Positions 12,499-23,635 of a stretch of DNA of 64,000 bases are shown here, piece after piece. The notes under the pieces were generated by a model that saw only the letters and a list, made by a program, of their open reading frames with translations, did no database searches and was not told the origin of the DNA. Numbering within the stretch: position 1 is the first letter of the stretch; every line of letters begins with the position of its first letter. The stretch is from Epiperipatus broadwayi (taxonomy: Eukaryota; Onychophora; Udeonychophora; Euonychophora; Peripatidae): NCBI GenBank assembly GCA_028023455.1, contig JAQFVV010000112.1:3630001-3694000 (forward strand). Reading direction: 5' to 3'. Position numbers and translations under genes: made by a program.

Positions 12499-12770
12499 CC
12501 TGTATATTATATATTTTATTAATTTGAATAAGAAATCTTGCCATTCTGTCTGATATAGCATCAATCTCCACAATGTTGTCCTTCAACTTTTTAGTTTATC
12601 TCATTCCACTTGTGGTTGCAATATTTATGCCTTTGTAGTAAAATTCATGTCCACTTTTTAAATCAATTGTCTCTTCATTGCTTTTTTTAACTTCATAAAT
12701 GTTCACCAATGTTCCGTTTTATGTTGGAAAGTTCTTCCAGTTTGTGCTTTCTTTATTTAAAAATGATTTT
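12499..12770 (-). pseudogene. APE-type LINE endonuclease, N-terminal part
   Basis: The minus strand from about 12730 reads 'GHEFYYKGINIATTSGM', a stop, then 'KKLKDNIVEIDAISDRM' and 'LIQINKIYNIQV'. This order matches the N-terminal half of the APE endonuclease of RTE-type LINEs (Y-Y-K-G segment, G-x-G-I-A/F-L, S-D-R-M, then I-Q-V-Y-A-P-T-S). It continues at 11778 after the insertion. At least two stops make it a pseudogene. Confidence 0.7.
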
Positions 12771-13017
12771 CAGAATTATATAGTTAAATAAAATGCAGTC
12801 ATTAAATAGCAATCTGAGTCCACAAGCAGAGATTATTAAGCACTCTCTGTGTTCAGCTACTGATGACTGCCTTAGCTGGCAACTTTACAATCTTTTAGGA
12901 ATAAAGGCTATAATTTAGCTTTCTCTGCCATGATTGCAAGTTATCTATAAGAAAGAAAATCATTCACAAGCATTTATTTTATCTCGAGATTTATTTTAAT
13001 TAAGGACCATCAGGTAT
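12771..13017. other. Short spacer between two LINE copies
   Basis: No coding motif or repeat is recognised. It lies between the upstream end of the endonuclease relic and the 3' tail of the CR1-like LINE. Confidence 0.4.
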
Positions 13018-13117
13018 GTGATGTGATGTATTTGGCTTCTCCTTAAACGAAGTCAAGAATATCTCAGCAACTATGCCCAGATAAACCTGTTAGCCACTTT
13101 ATTTTCCATTCCCCACT

Positions 13118-15518
13118 CTAAGTCTTCCCATATTCTGCCCCATCCCATTTCCACAACATAATCTTTGTCAACTCTATGGCCTTTAAATCTAAATCCCCCT
13201 TATCTTTTCACAAACCCAGCATAAAAACTAATAAATCACTTTCTGTATAGTCACTTTGTTCTTATCTATTCTCTCATAACTTCATTATCTGTACCTTTTC
13301 TGCTTTCAAGCATTTACATTCAATCAACAGATGCCTAATATTTTCTATACCTTCCTTACACAATTTGCACGCTAAATCACCCATAGTTTTCCATTTACAT
13401 GTATATTCTCTTGTTGCTAAAGATCCCATTCGAGCCTTAAACAATAAACTACTTTCCTTACTATTATCATAAATTAACTCGCTTCCAATATTCCGTTTAC
13501 TTCGATATATATTTAAACTCTTATTACTCTCCATACTATTTCTCCATCTCTCCAACTCCCTATTTTTTATTAATGCTTCTATTCTTTTATCCCATTCCTT
13601 ACCACTATAACACTCAACAATCCTCCTAACACAATCATCCCACCTTTTATACAAGTATACCGATATAAATTTTTTATCCAAATCTTTTGCCTACCGCATT
13701 ACCTTTCTCACCCATCTTGTTACCTTTACTCATAACCCAATTAAACACTATTTTGGCTATTCTTTTACTATCCATAAACTGCAACCTACCAAACATTTTC
13801 ATTTTACTTTTTGCATCTTTCATATAGAAACTTGACCATTCTATTTCTCCTTGAATTGCCTCCTTTGCTGTCCACATCTCTGCATCTAATGCATGTCTTC
13901 CTACTTCCCTTTGTACTTTCTCTAAATAATCTAAAATCCTTTTACTAACACATAATGCATCATCACCATATGTTAACACTGCTACTGCAACTCCCTTCCA
14001 TACAATTCTAGCTACATCATATTTATTATATGAAAATACTGTTAGTTTCTTTAACAAACCTTTTCTTTTCTTTGCTTCATTTACCAATTTTTTCTCCCAT
14101 TCAACCAAGCAATTTTCCTGATTACATAAGATGATTCCCAAATACCTATATCTATCCACCACACTTAACTTTATATCCCCCAATAAAAAAACTACATCCT
14201 CTCTTTCCCCAGTATTAACCATCATTATATTTGATTTTTCTTCACTAAATTTAATCCCCATCTCTTTACCCACCCTTGCACATGTCCTCAACATAATATC
14301 CATATCTTCTCTTCTTTCTGCACATAAAAAGATATCATCTGCAAAAAAAAGACCCAACAAAGTATATACTCATTTGCCACCTATTAATGGTATCTCTACC
14401 CCTCTTTCTAGTCTTTCTATTGCTTTCTCCATTTCACTCAAAAACAACAAAAACAAAATCGGTGACATAGGGCATCCTTGCCTTAATCCCACTCCATTTT
14501 TAACTTTAACTGATTCTATATACCCTAATTGGTGAGTATAATAATTATTTTCATATAATTTCTTAATAATATTTACTAAAGCTTCATCCATTCCCAAATT
14601 GGCTAATCTTACCCCTAATCTATTTCTATTTACTCTATCATATGCTTTCTCTATATCTATAAAACTCATATATAATGATCTACCTGAATTCCTACTCATC
14701 TCCATAAGTTGTGTAACTACAAACAAACTATCTCCTATATGCCTATCTGATCTAAAACCTCCTTGCATTTTCCCCACTACATTATTCTCTTCCATCCATT
14801 TTACAACTCTTCCAGCTACCATATATGCGAAAACTTTATATAAAACTGATGTTACCACTATCGGTCTATAATTATTTAACTTTTTATGATCCTTATCCTT
14901 TCCTTTAAATAATAATCTTATTCTTGTATTACTCCAACTACCCAGAAAAACCGTCTTCTGTGCCATCTTATTAAAACATGATAATAACTTTGCTTTTGCT
15001 CTATGCCCTAAATTCATTACCATCTCTTCTGCCCATCCATCTAAACCTCTTGCCTTTCCACTTTTCAATCTCTTTCCTGCCTCATTCAATTTATTTTTTG
15101 TGAACCTAATATTCCCACTACTAACTGCTTTCATGTTTTCTATCACTAATTCCTTCACATCTAACATCTTTTCTATATCCATTACATATCTATTTAAGAT
15201 TTTTTCTAGCTCGCCTCTAGAGCTACATTCTTTTCCCTCATCATCTATTAATACTATCTCTCTTTCCCCTACATTTCTCCTTTTAATGTAATTCCAAAAT
15301 TTTTTACTCCCATCTCTTCCACTTTTATTAATATCCTCCAACAATTTATTATTTAACTTCATCCTCTCTCTATAATTATCCATTTTAGCTAGCTTCTTCT
15401 TTTCTAAGTACTTTCCCCATTTAGCATTAATATCATTTTCACTTTCTTTATTCTTTATAGGACACTTATATTCTCTGCATGCTTTTTTCTTTTCTTTTAC
15501 ACTTTTACTAACTCTCAT
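13118..15518 (-). pseudogene. LINE ORF2 part 2: reverse transcriptase and C-terminal zinc knuckle
   Basis: The frame 15518-14370 (382 codons) holds a basic linker, 'NNYRPIVV' (fingers), 'GGFRSDRH', the motif-A block 'FIDIEKAYD' (about residues 286-294) and 'GLRQGCPMSP' (about 344-353). After one TGA (14367-14369) it continues with the catalytic 'FFADD' (14334-14348), 'YLGI' and the thumb. A one-base shift near 13675 leads to 'CKLCKEG' and 'HLLIECKC', a C-x2-C-x-H-x-C knuckle, and the protein tail ends at 13118. A further shift lies at the A run around 15518-15523. Catalytic Asp residues are all present, so inactivation comes only from the stops and frameshifts. Confidence 0.85.
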
Positions 15519-16631
15519 TTTTTATTACTTTTATTCTTCTTCATATTCTCGACTAAAACCCTATTTGCCACTTTTTCTACTTCACCACACCAGTCCTTAT
15601 ACTCATCCCCAACCAATTGCTCCATGGATTCTTCAACTTTTATTTTATACTCTTCCAACTTATTTTTATCATTCACTCTCCATCCACATCTTTCACTATT
15701 ATTTCTACCTTTATTTCTATCCTCCATCACATTACTAACCATTTCTATTACAATAAAGTTATGATCACTATTACACACACACTCTTCATTATCAAACACT
15801 TTAATTTTTTGTATTTTATTCATTCCCTCTTTCTCTACCAATACATAATCTATTGTGTGAAATACATTATTCCTAGACCATGTGTATTGTCCATCATATA
15901 CATTTGATAATTTCCCAATGCTCAAATTTACTCTTTGACAAAATTCCTTCAAAAACTGACCATTCTTATTATCTACATCATCAATTTCTTCAATATGCCC
16001 ATTCATATCCCCTATAACCATTATTCTCTTCCCCTTTTCTTTAAAACTCTGTATATCCTTAACTAGGCACTCATATATACTATTGTTCCACTCCATTACA
16101 GTTTGACTATCTCCAGTGGCAACTACAGCCACCATTCATTCTTGTCTACCCAACCTTATTTCAAACCACAAATGTTCTTGACATTTAACAGTATTTAAAT
16201 TTTTTTTGATATAACACCTATACCGCCACCCCTTTTTTCTTTTTCTTTTCTGTTTATACCCTGCCATACTACCTCTTTCAAAATAGGTTCTTCTTCTTCT
16301 CTTAGATGAGTTTCCACTACTGCTAATGCCTCAAGCCCTTCATTTTCAATTGCTTTATTTAATTCCAGCCATTTTTCTGGTCTCCTACCACCTTGCATAT
16401 TCAAAAACCCAATTTTAACAATTTCTTCTTTCCCAACTACTCTTTTATAAATTCTTTTTCTTCCTTCTTCTCCATTACGTTTATAACAAACTTTCTTACC
16501 ACTAATCTTACAAAACCATTCCCTCTCCACATCTACACTTATATCTAAATCAACCATCTTTTGCTTATTTGTTATATCCCCTCCATTCTTCTTCTTTTTG
16601 ATAATATTACAATTTAAAAGCCCACCCCCCT
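15515..16631 (-). pseudogene. LINE ORF2 part 1: APE-type endonuclease
   Basis: The domain starts near 'KIGFLNMQGG' (N-terminal strand with the catalytic Asn) and 'VVETHLR' (catalytic Glu), in the segment 16557-16195. It continues in 16135-15515 with 'VIGDMNGH' (G-D-x-N strand), 'TW', 'IDYVLV' and 'NSDHNFI' (terminal S-D-H). All key catalytic blocks are therefore present. Two lesions separate the halves: a frameshift in the A8 run at about 16197-16204 and an in-frame TGA at 16136-16138. Upstream, the frame is open back to the ORF1 stop codon, with no stop other than that TAA. The protein nicks target DNA to prime reverse transcription. Confidence 0.8.
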
Positions 16632-17183
16632 TTAAAGGTTTTCCGAATTATATTCTTTAAATATCAGACTCCCTAAAACTTCACTTCCTTGTTTTCCTAA
16701 GTGCAAACCATCTTTACTATACAACTCTCTCTTTCCAATAAACCAATCCCATACATCCACAAACACAACATTATTTCTCTCACACAATTTTTTCACTCTC
16801 TCATTTATAGAACATGTCCTATTTAACAAATGCCTCTTATCAAATCTTGGTAATAGTCCCACTACTCCTACTCTTCCTTTAATCTCTCTCAAATTTCTAA
16901 TCAATTCTACATACTCATCCATTACTTTCTCTGATGGCTCTAACAAATTATTAGTCCCTACCATTACACATACATCTCTACTACCTTGCTTTCTTACTTT
17001 ATCTGTCACATCCCTAATTTTTGCTCCAGGCAAACATACTCTAACATACCTGCTTCTATTTTCCCTTGCAATTATATCCCCACATTCTCTTATTAGTGAA
17101 TCTCCTATCAATAATGCCTCATAATCTACTTTCTCTACTCCATCTTTAACCTTTTCTACCACCTTCTGAATTTCCTTATCCAT
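16632..17183 (-). CDS. LINE ORF1 product with SGNH-hydrolase (esterase-like) domain, 183 aa
   Basis: An intact open frame with the SGNH signature in order: 'IGDSL' with Ser29 as nucleophile (block I), Gly53 in 'CLPGA' (block II), 'VGTNN' at 75-79 (block III), and 'SKDGLHL' with Asp158 and His161 (block V). All four catalytic positions are present, so an active esterase is possible. In CR1-group LINEs such a domain sits in ORF1 and is thought to act on lipid esters. The frame is preceded in phase by a TGA and is shorter than a full CR1 ORF1, which usually has other domains as well, so the N-terminus may be missing. It ends in TAA (16632-16634) and is followed in the same frame by the endonuclease. 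Confidence 0.75.
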   Translation of the reverse strand: MDKEIQKVVEKVKDGVEKVDYEALLIGDSLIRECGDIIARENRSRYVRVCLPGAKIRDVTDKVRKQGSRDVCVMVGTNNLLEPSEKVMDEYVELIRNLREIKGRVGVVGLLPRFDKRHLLNRTCSINERVKKLCERNNVVFVDVWDWFIGKRELYSKDGLHLGKQGSEVLGSLIFKEYNSENL

Positions 17184-17213
17184 TTCTTCCTTATCATTTC
17201 AACAATGAAGAAA

Positions 17214-17659
17214 GATCCTGGTGTTTCTTGTGCTTAAACTTGAAGGTAAAATTTATCATTCTGGCTGATATTTGTTCGAGCATTCTATGCTTATTTATTA
17301 TATAAATAATCATGTAGTAATAACAACTGCAATAATAAGAAATGTATTTTAAGGCCTCAAAGAGGAATTAAAGGGTCGGTCTCCTTTAAATTCACAGTAT
17401 TGGTTATTTAGTTGTTTTTAGCCAAAAAATAAAACAAGAGTGAAAAAAAAACACTTCAGATCTTTCCAGTAAGTGGTATGTCCGGTAAATAATGCCATCA
17501 TCTTCATTGTTCTTCTCTCTAGCAACCTTTATGTATCTAAGATTTTTTCCAGAAACCAGATTTTTCTATCTAAAAAAATTATTATATAATTTTATAATTC
17601 AACTGCTACTTTTCTAAGCCGATGTAATATCTCTAAAATGAAAATACAAAAAGATAGTT
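17214..17659. other. No gene seen; probable flank or 5' UTR remnant of the LINE
   Basis: The part next to 17213 may belong to the 5' region of the LINE, but I find no boundary signal. The rest is ordinary AT-rich DNA. Confidence 0.4.
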
Positions 17660-18522
17660 TTTTAAAATAATATTTAGCTTTATTACTGCCTAGCAAGATT
17701 TCAATAAAGTTTTACAATATCATATTCATGACATATAGTGGTATGCTTAAATGGTTCTTTATATCAATGTTTAATTAACTAACTGTTCATGTATTCAGCT
17801 TTAAATTAAAATTTGAATATTTAAATAGCTCATTTCTTTGAAATTGGTACACTTGTTTCTTTTTGTTAATAGAAAAACAATCACCAGCTAATCCACACCC
17901 TTGTTTAATCTTACCGCTTTCTATCCTCTTTCTCTGTGTACATTATCTCTGCTTTTTGTTATTCGAAACTATGATCAGTTTTCAGTTTGTGATCTATAAA
18001 TATTGATGTCTGTTTTCTGTCTCTGAGGGTTCTATTGTATAAATATCTATGTTGGTCAAGTCTTGTTGGCAAATTGGCCATTGATTCTCAATAATATGCA
18101 GCATTGCTAGCTGATTGGCAGCACTTAATTCTATAGACCATTTGATGTGCCTATATTATATTCCAAAGATTGCACACAATTTTAAAAATATATGTAAAAA
18201 TAAATTTAGTGTGAGCTTTCAAACTTCTCTATCACTTAACCAATTAATCAATAACTCTAAAGACTCTTTACCAAATGAATTGGCACATCAAGTGGTCTAG
18301 AGAATTAAGTCAGCCAATCCAGCTTGCAATGCTGCATAATATGTGAAGTCAAGGGCCAATTTGTCAACAAGATTTGCCCAACACAGATATTTATACAATA
18401 GAGCCCTCAGAGACAAAGAACACCAATATTTATAGAGCATAAGCAGAAAACTGATCATAGATTCAAACTAACAAAAGCTGAGATAGAGTACATAGAGAGA
18501 GAGAGAGAGAGAGAGAGGGAGG

Positions 18523-18568
<46 letters not shown>

Positions 18569-18832
18569 AGGGGATAGAAAGTAGAAGATTAAAGATGTGT
18601 GTGCAAATAGCTGGTGACTGTTTTTCTGTTAATAAAAAAAAACAAGTGTACCCATTTAAAAAATGGGCTATTTAAATATTTAAAAATTAACATTGAATAT
18701 GTGAACCTAGTTAATTAAACATTGATATAAATAATAATTTAATCACACCACTGCATGCTGTGAATATGATATAATAAAATATTTACTGAAAGCTGATAGG
18801 CAGTAATAAAGTTAAATATCATTAAAAAAATT
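17660..18832. repeat. 1.2-kb inverted repeat (foldback family G)
   Basis: The left arm (about 17660-18150) is complementary to the right arm (about 18273-18832) over its whole length. Shared landmarks are 'agctttattactgcctagca', 'atatcaatgtttaattaact', 'ggtacacttgttt', 'gataaatatctatgttggtc'-like and 'atatgcagcattgc'. Divergence is moderate. The right arm holds a (GA)n tract (18496-18575) that in the left arm is only a short 'ctctttctctg'. The 120-bp centre has a 61-codon frame without a domain. No transposase is seen, so this is a non-autonomous foldback or an inverted dimer of an unidentified repeat. Confidence 0.7.
18496..18575. repeat. (GA)n microsatellite
   Basis: Near-pure GA dinucleotides occur in two tracts broken by 'gggaggggata'. 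The tract is an expansion present in only one arm of the surrounding inverted repeat. Confidence 0.9.
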
Positions 18833-20249
18833 ACCTTTTCTGTGTATTTTTTCATTTTACCAGATATTATATATTTTTGTGTGTATAAGTACGGTCTCAT
18901 TTATTTACGCTAACTAATATAAACAAACAATATTAGCACACTTTTCTTTGCATTTTACACAATGCAATTTTTTGATTATTCCAAACTTAACAAAATGGCT
19001 AACAGTTTCGACTGTCCATTGGTTTTCTTCAGAGCTGTAACATACACAATATATATAAATGTTTTATCGCGACAGTATATACACACAAGCGCACACACAT
19101 AATCTGCAATTAATTTGTTAGTAGAAATTCTAATATATTAAATATATATCATTATGGAATGATATAAGTAAATTCTGAGGTTAGACCGAACGTCCATTTT
19201 TTACTTAGCCATTATTTATCAATCAATGTTATCTCCCAAGATGGAAAAAAAAGCTCCAATCTGTACATTCTTTGCATTCTAATTGATCTTCACCTCTTTT
19301 AGTTGCAATTGTAACTGTATATCGACGAAGGAAAAAAATAGTTAACATTTACTAAAATTGAAAATAATTTTTAACATTTAAAAAAAAAAATCGTGCTTAG
19401 AAAAATAATTTAACACATGTATAAACTTGATATTGGGGATGGGCAAAAAAATCAATATATATTTTTTTCCTCGTTTAATAAAAAATCAAATTTGAGAATA
19501 ATGTTAATTGCTTTAGTGTGAAATGTTAAATGTGACAGAAAGGTTTCAGCTGTCAGACAGGTAAGACGCCAAACTTAATGTTACCAACAAGTTAACCCTT
19601 TGGGACCATTGAGTATATTTTTTAATATTGTTGACATTATCATCTATAGTATATATTAAATATTGTAGAATTAAATGAATCTTTAAAATAATTATATTCA
19701 ATTTAATATGCCACAGGAGATAAATTATTATTTGGAAGTTAAGAAAAGGTATATGTAAAAATGAAACAATCATTGAAGTATTTTTTGTATTTTGTAGTGC
19801 AAGTAACTATAATTATGTCAAAAACTGCTAGATTTTTTTACTGTGGAATAGAATTAAAAACCATTTAAAATATTCAGAGAAGTATTATCAATCTTTTTAC
19901 GTTTAAGAACACTATAACTAGTCTTGCTTTGTGGATATAGACTAAATGTTTTTATTTGATAGATAAATAGGTCTATAATAACACGTGGGGAGAAGTAGAA
20001 AAATGGATTACATGTTGGTGGGATATGAAAGTAGCAACCTTTAAAATACTAAGGAAATGCTCACTCATTTTAACAAAATATCATGTATAAATTCATAGAA
20101 AGTCAAGAGTAACCGGAATCCAATTAAAGTGCCGCTAATGATGACTTCAAATGATCGATGGACCACATTGAAAAGTACTGGTTAAAAAAAAGTTAAACCA
20201 TAAAACTAATAACCAAATGGTGTGTTGTTCAGGGATTTGTATAAAAATT
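18833..20249. other. AT-rich DNA with one retroelement-like terminal motif
   Basis: At 19001-19030 'aacagtttcgactgtccat' followed by 'ggttttcttc' matches, on the minus strand, a motif shared by several repeats here (gaagaag, then a short spacer, then tcgaaac). Nothing else is recognisable. Confidence 0.45.
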
Positions 20250-20850
20250 AAGCACTAGAAAAGATAGAGTGAATCATGATCCATAGAGTTCACCATTTTA
20301 CCACTATACAATTCAGAGCTTTAGATTATTATTTAGGTAATAAAGCCACATTGTGAAAGATACTGAACTTTCAATTATTGTCCATAGAAAATTGGAAATA
20401 TTGAAAAGAAATTTCTGAGGATGATAGCAGAAAGCTATAACTTTAACATTCATATTTCTCAACAACCATCAACTCCATGAACTCTATGAAGTGGAGCATT
20501 ATCAATTTAGAAGGTATCAATGTTGCTCGTAAAATGATATTTATTCATACAGTGTGCTTGGTCTCATATAATTTGCAGCTATGGTTACTCAAAGCAGATT
20601 AAACTCATTGTTAGGATTCTTCTGATAATTGCATGTCATAAATTTTTCAGTGCCTGGGAAAATTTTGTAAAAACAAATTATTTACTTATGTAATTATACT
20701 TCCAGACATTTACTACCTCATTTCTTTGCTTGTGAAAGAATGTTTCTTTACTGAGCATTCACTTTTGAAACCAGGGGTTTATTTAAAGTAGCAGCTGTAC
20801 CATAAATGCTCTTTTTTTGACATCAGTAATGGATTGCTTTAGTAAAACCC
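20250..20850 (-). pseudogene. Possible pogo/Tigger-type DDE transposase relic
   Basis: On the minus strand near 20480-20500 'IDNAPLHRVHG' is followed, after one frame change and stops, by 'NVKVIAF' and a proline. In pogo/Tigger transposases the second catalytic Asp lies in an L-x-D-N-A-P-x-H motif, and an N-V-x-V-x-F-x-P strand follows about ten residues later, as here. No other catalytic block, DNA-binding domain or terminal inverted repeat could be confirmed. The call is tentative. Confidence 0.3.
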
Positions 20851-21829
20851 TAAATGTAAATGTTTAATAGTCTGTTGGTTTATGTTATTTAATGGCAGTT
20901 ATTCATCTCACTTATAAGACTTTTTCAACAAGCATTTGATTAGTTATGTAAAGTTATATTCTCCCATCTTTGGTGACTGTCTTTATCACTCTTGAAACCA
21001 TTGATCATAAAACTTCAAATAGTTACAGCAGTTTTCAAATACTATCAGTTCACATAATCACTATCAACAGTTTGAATAATTGCTGCAAAAAAACTTGAGC
21101 TGAATCAAGCCACTATGAAAAGGTATATCTGTATAGATATAGCCTCACTTAATAGCACTGAGTTAACTTTCAATGAATTCTCATCAGAATCATAATGCAA
21201 AATTAATTAACTAATTGTGCTAGGAGCAGAATGAATATATAGTTTATAAAATATGTAAATTATTGCAGTGAAAAATGTAAATTATAAAAGTCAGATATTT
21301 CTTCTTTTTTTTTGACAAAGGGAAGCAAGATTTCTTCTTGTTTGTTGAATTTGGGTCTCTTTCAATAACCCATGCCTCCTTGAACTTTCTCTTATTGTAA
21401 TCATTTTCTATACAGATGGTCTATGTGTCCTGTAGTAACTCATGATTCAGGAAAAATGTACTTATGTTACTGGTCTTATTTAGCTTTTTTATAAAGCTAG
21501 GAATGCTGGGGACTCTTGTAGAGCTATTATCTTGAGACTCCCATAGTACACTGCTCTAAAAATTAGAGATAGGCATGAAATTTTATAGAATATTTGAGGA
21601 GCATGTTCAAATAGAGTTTTTCCTCTAGTATTGTACAGAAGATTGTTAAAAAAGGGTGGTGTTCCAAACACTTTTTGAACAGTGTCCGAGCATTTTTCTA
21701 ATGTTGCTATGCTAGGAACATACAGGAGGCTAATTCATGGCTTATGAAGAATGTCATTAGTAGTGGCCAAGTTACAGTTCATATAAAATTTTTTTTATTA
21801 TATTATTAATGTCACATGTTTGAGCCTAT

Positions 21830-22500
21830 ATTCCTCGATGTTAAGTTTTCTATCAACTTCACATTACACAATTTTTTGGTTTCAATGCAAAAATCCTTTT
21901 AGTCCTACCATTTTGTGTTCAAATGGCATGTTAGTTTTGGAATGGGAAGCATCTCTAAATTGGATCAGTTTCATGATCATTTTATAGTCAAGTATTGATT
22001 TATTTCTTTGAATTTGGCCCAAAAAATTTATGCCTTGATCTTTATTTTCCATTTCTAAGATTTAAAGTGGATATTCTTTATTAAATTTTGAAAGAATGTT
22101 AGTAATTTTATCTTTGACCGCACATATAAATACATAACTGAAGTATGAGTTGTTTATTGTAAACTCTAAATATTTTGGAAGAATTGTGTTTTCAAATTTA
22201 GAAAGAACTAAACTGCTGATAATCCTCCTGATTGAAAGCCCCATGGGCCAACCTCACATCATCTTATAGAATCCTTGTCAATCCATTTTAATACCTCAAG
22301 GATGAAATCTGTCTTATGCTGATTATAGTTATTTTGCTGTAAGATTTCTTCAATGCATGCAATAGAAATGTCTCTAGGCACTGACTCATACAGCTCTTTT
22401 ATATCCAAAGATACAATAGTAGGATGATTATTTATTTTTATATTTTTAATTCTTTTTGTAGTGTTTTGTAAAATGGCAGACATGTTTGTGCACTCCAGAA
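21830..22500 (-). pseudogene. Penelope-like element reverse transcriptase
   Basis: The frame 22483-22259 contains 'TIVSLDIKELYESVPRDI', the motif-A block of PLE RTs (S-F/L-D-x-x-x-L-Y/F-x-S-V-P). The next frame, 22244-22062, starts with 'MGLSIRRIISSLVLSKFEN', a decayed version of the conserved M-G-S-P-L-S-P...E segment, and has 'FSYVFI' where Y-V-D-D is expected, so the catalytic aspartates are lost. Further down, 'GINFLGQIQRN' and 'HKMVGLKGFLH' match the F-L-D-L-x-I and H-K-x-A segments after motif D. Possible linker or GIY-YIG remains lie towards 21490 but are too decayed to call. The 5' side passes directly into the left arm of the big palindrome. Confidence 0.75.
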
Positions 22501-22975
22501 AAAACTAGAATTTATTCGTAAGGCTGTTTTTAGATTGCGCTCTGATAGCTGAGGAATTTAATTAGTGCATTGATGTAATGGCGATCGACAATTCCTAGAA
22601 ATATTTGCTAATTACAAATGTTTCTAGATAAGAGACGTTACCTTATTGATCAGTGCATTGATTGATCGTTGCAGTTGTCAGAGAGTAATAAGAAGACTGG
22701 GTAACAGCTATGCAGGGCAGTAATTAGAGGACAACTCCAGTAGAGAGCAGTCATGCAGTAGCGAGTAGCAGACAATATGGAGTGCATCTACAGTAGAGTT
22801 ACTGTTCAATTTCAGTAGGAGATAGCTGACGCCAGTCGCAGTGCTTACTAAGAAGAGTTTGTGTACAGATACACTGGACTGGGGCTAAAGTAGGCCCATT
22901 GTGAACCGTTTTGTAGCAGCCAGCCTGAAAGAACATCATGGGAATTGAACTTTAGCGAACTGTAGAAATAAATCA

Positions 22976-23165
22976 TTGCAGACCATTCATTTGGAGAGCA
23001 TCCACTTGCAGACCATTCATTGGAGAGCAGTCGGTGCAGACCATTCATTGGAGAGCATCTGTGGCAGAGCATTCAGTGCAGACCATTCGTTTGGAGAGCA
23101 TCCATTGCAAAGAATACAGAGAATATTCAGAGCATTCGTTGCAGACCATTCATTGGAGAGCGTAT
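22976..23165 (+). repeat. Minisatellite inside the left palindrome arm
   Basis: A unit of about 28-30 bp with the core 'gcagaccattcattggagag' is repeated about six times with small variations, including a shorter 'gcagagcattcagt' unit. The mirror copy is at 23446-23635. Confidence 0.8.
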
Positions 23166-23445
23166 GCAGTTGAACAGTAGCGAACGTTATTTGCTGACTG
23201 CACAGTATGACTTGCAGTTATAACATTGGCACAGTCGTAAGTGTGGATAGAACATTACTAATTGGGATTGACATTTTCACCCGGTTTCTCCATCTATGGC
23301 TAAACTTGTAGTTCAACGTATTCGCTACTCCCAGGTTCCAAATGCGACTGCACCAATGTTCTATCCGCACTTACGACTGTGCCAATGTTATAACTGCAAG
23401 TCATACTGTGCAGTCAGCAAATAACGTTCACTACTGTTCAACTGC

Positions 23446-23635
23446 ATATGCTCTCCAATGAATGGTCTACAATGAATGCTCTGAATATTCTCTGTATTCT
23501 TTGCAATGGATGCTCTCCAAACGAATGGTCTGCACTGAATGCTCTGCCACAGATGCTCTCCAATGAATGGTCTGCACCGACTGCTCTCCAATGAATGGTC
23601 TGCAAGTGGATGCTCTCCAAATGAATGGTCTGCAA
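23446..23635 (-). repeat. Minisatellite inside the right palindrome arm
   Basis: This is the inverted copy of the 22976-23165 repeat with the same unit order, differing at only a few bases. The order being kept shows that the array was duplicated as a whole and did not expand independently. Confidence 0.8.

Larger units (their letters stand above)
13018..17213 (-). mobile_element. CR1-like non-LTR retrotransposon (LINE), nearly full coding region
   Basis: The element reads on the minus strand: SGNH-hydrolase ORF1, APE endonuclease, reverse transcriptase and a C-terminal Cys/His knuckle, then a 3' end in short 'catcacat' repeats (13018-13030 in plus reading). The 3' end is confirmed by a second copy at 38888-39212 that ends in the same repeat. 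The 5' boundary, around 17213, is uncertain. An SGNH domain in ORF1 is known from CR1-group LINEs, hence the assignment; the RT shape is also compatible with related I/Ingi-type clades. No clear TSD was found. Lesions are few (about three frameshifts in A runs and a handful of stops), so this is the youngest-looking autonomous element here apart from its missing 5' part. Confidence 0.85.

Noticed and set aside
14131-14871. Plus-strand frames of up to 134 codons opposite the LINE RT
   Set aside because: They are antisense shadows of the minus-strand RT, which shows clear motifs.
13018-17213. Alternative genetic code suggested by in-frame TGA codons
   Set aside because: TGA, TAA and TAG stops and frameshifts all occur in the element, as expected from ordinary decay.
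18496-18575. GA tract as a regulatory GAGA element
   Set aside because: It is a microsatellite expansion inside a repeat arm, with no promoter or gene nearby.
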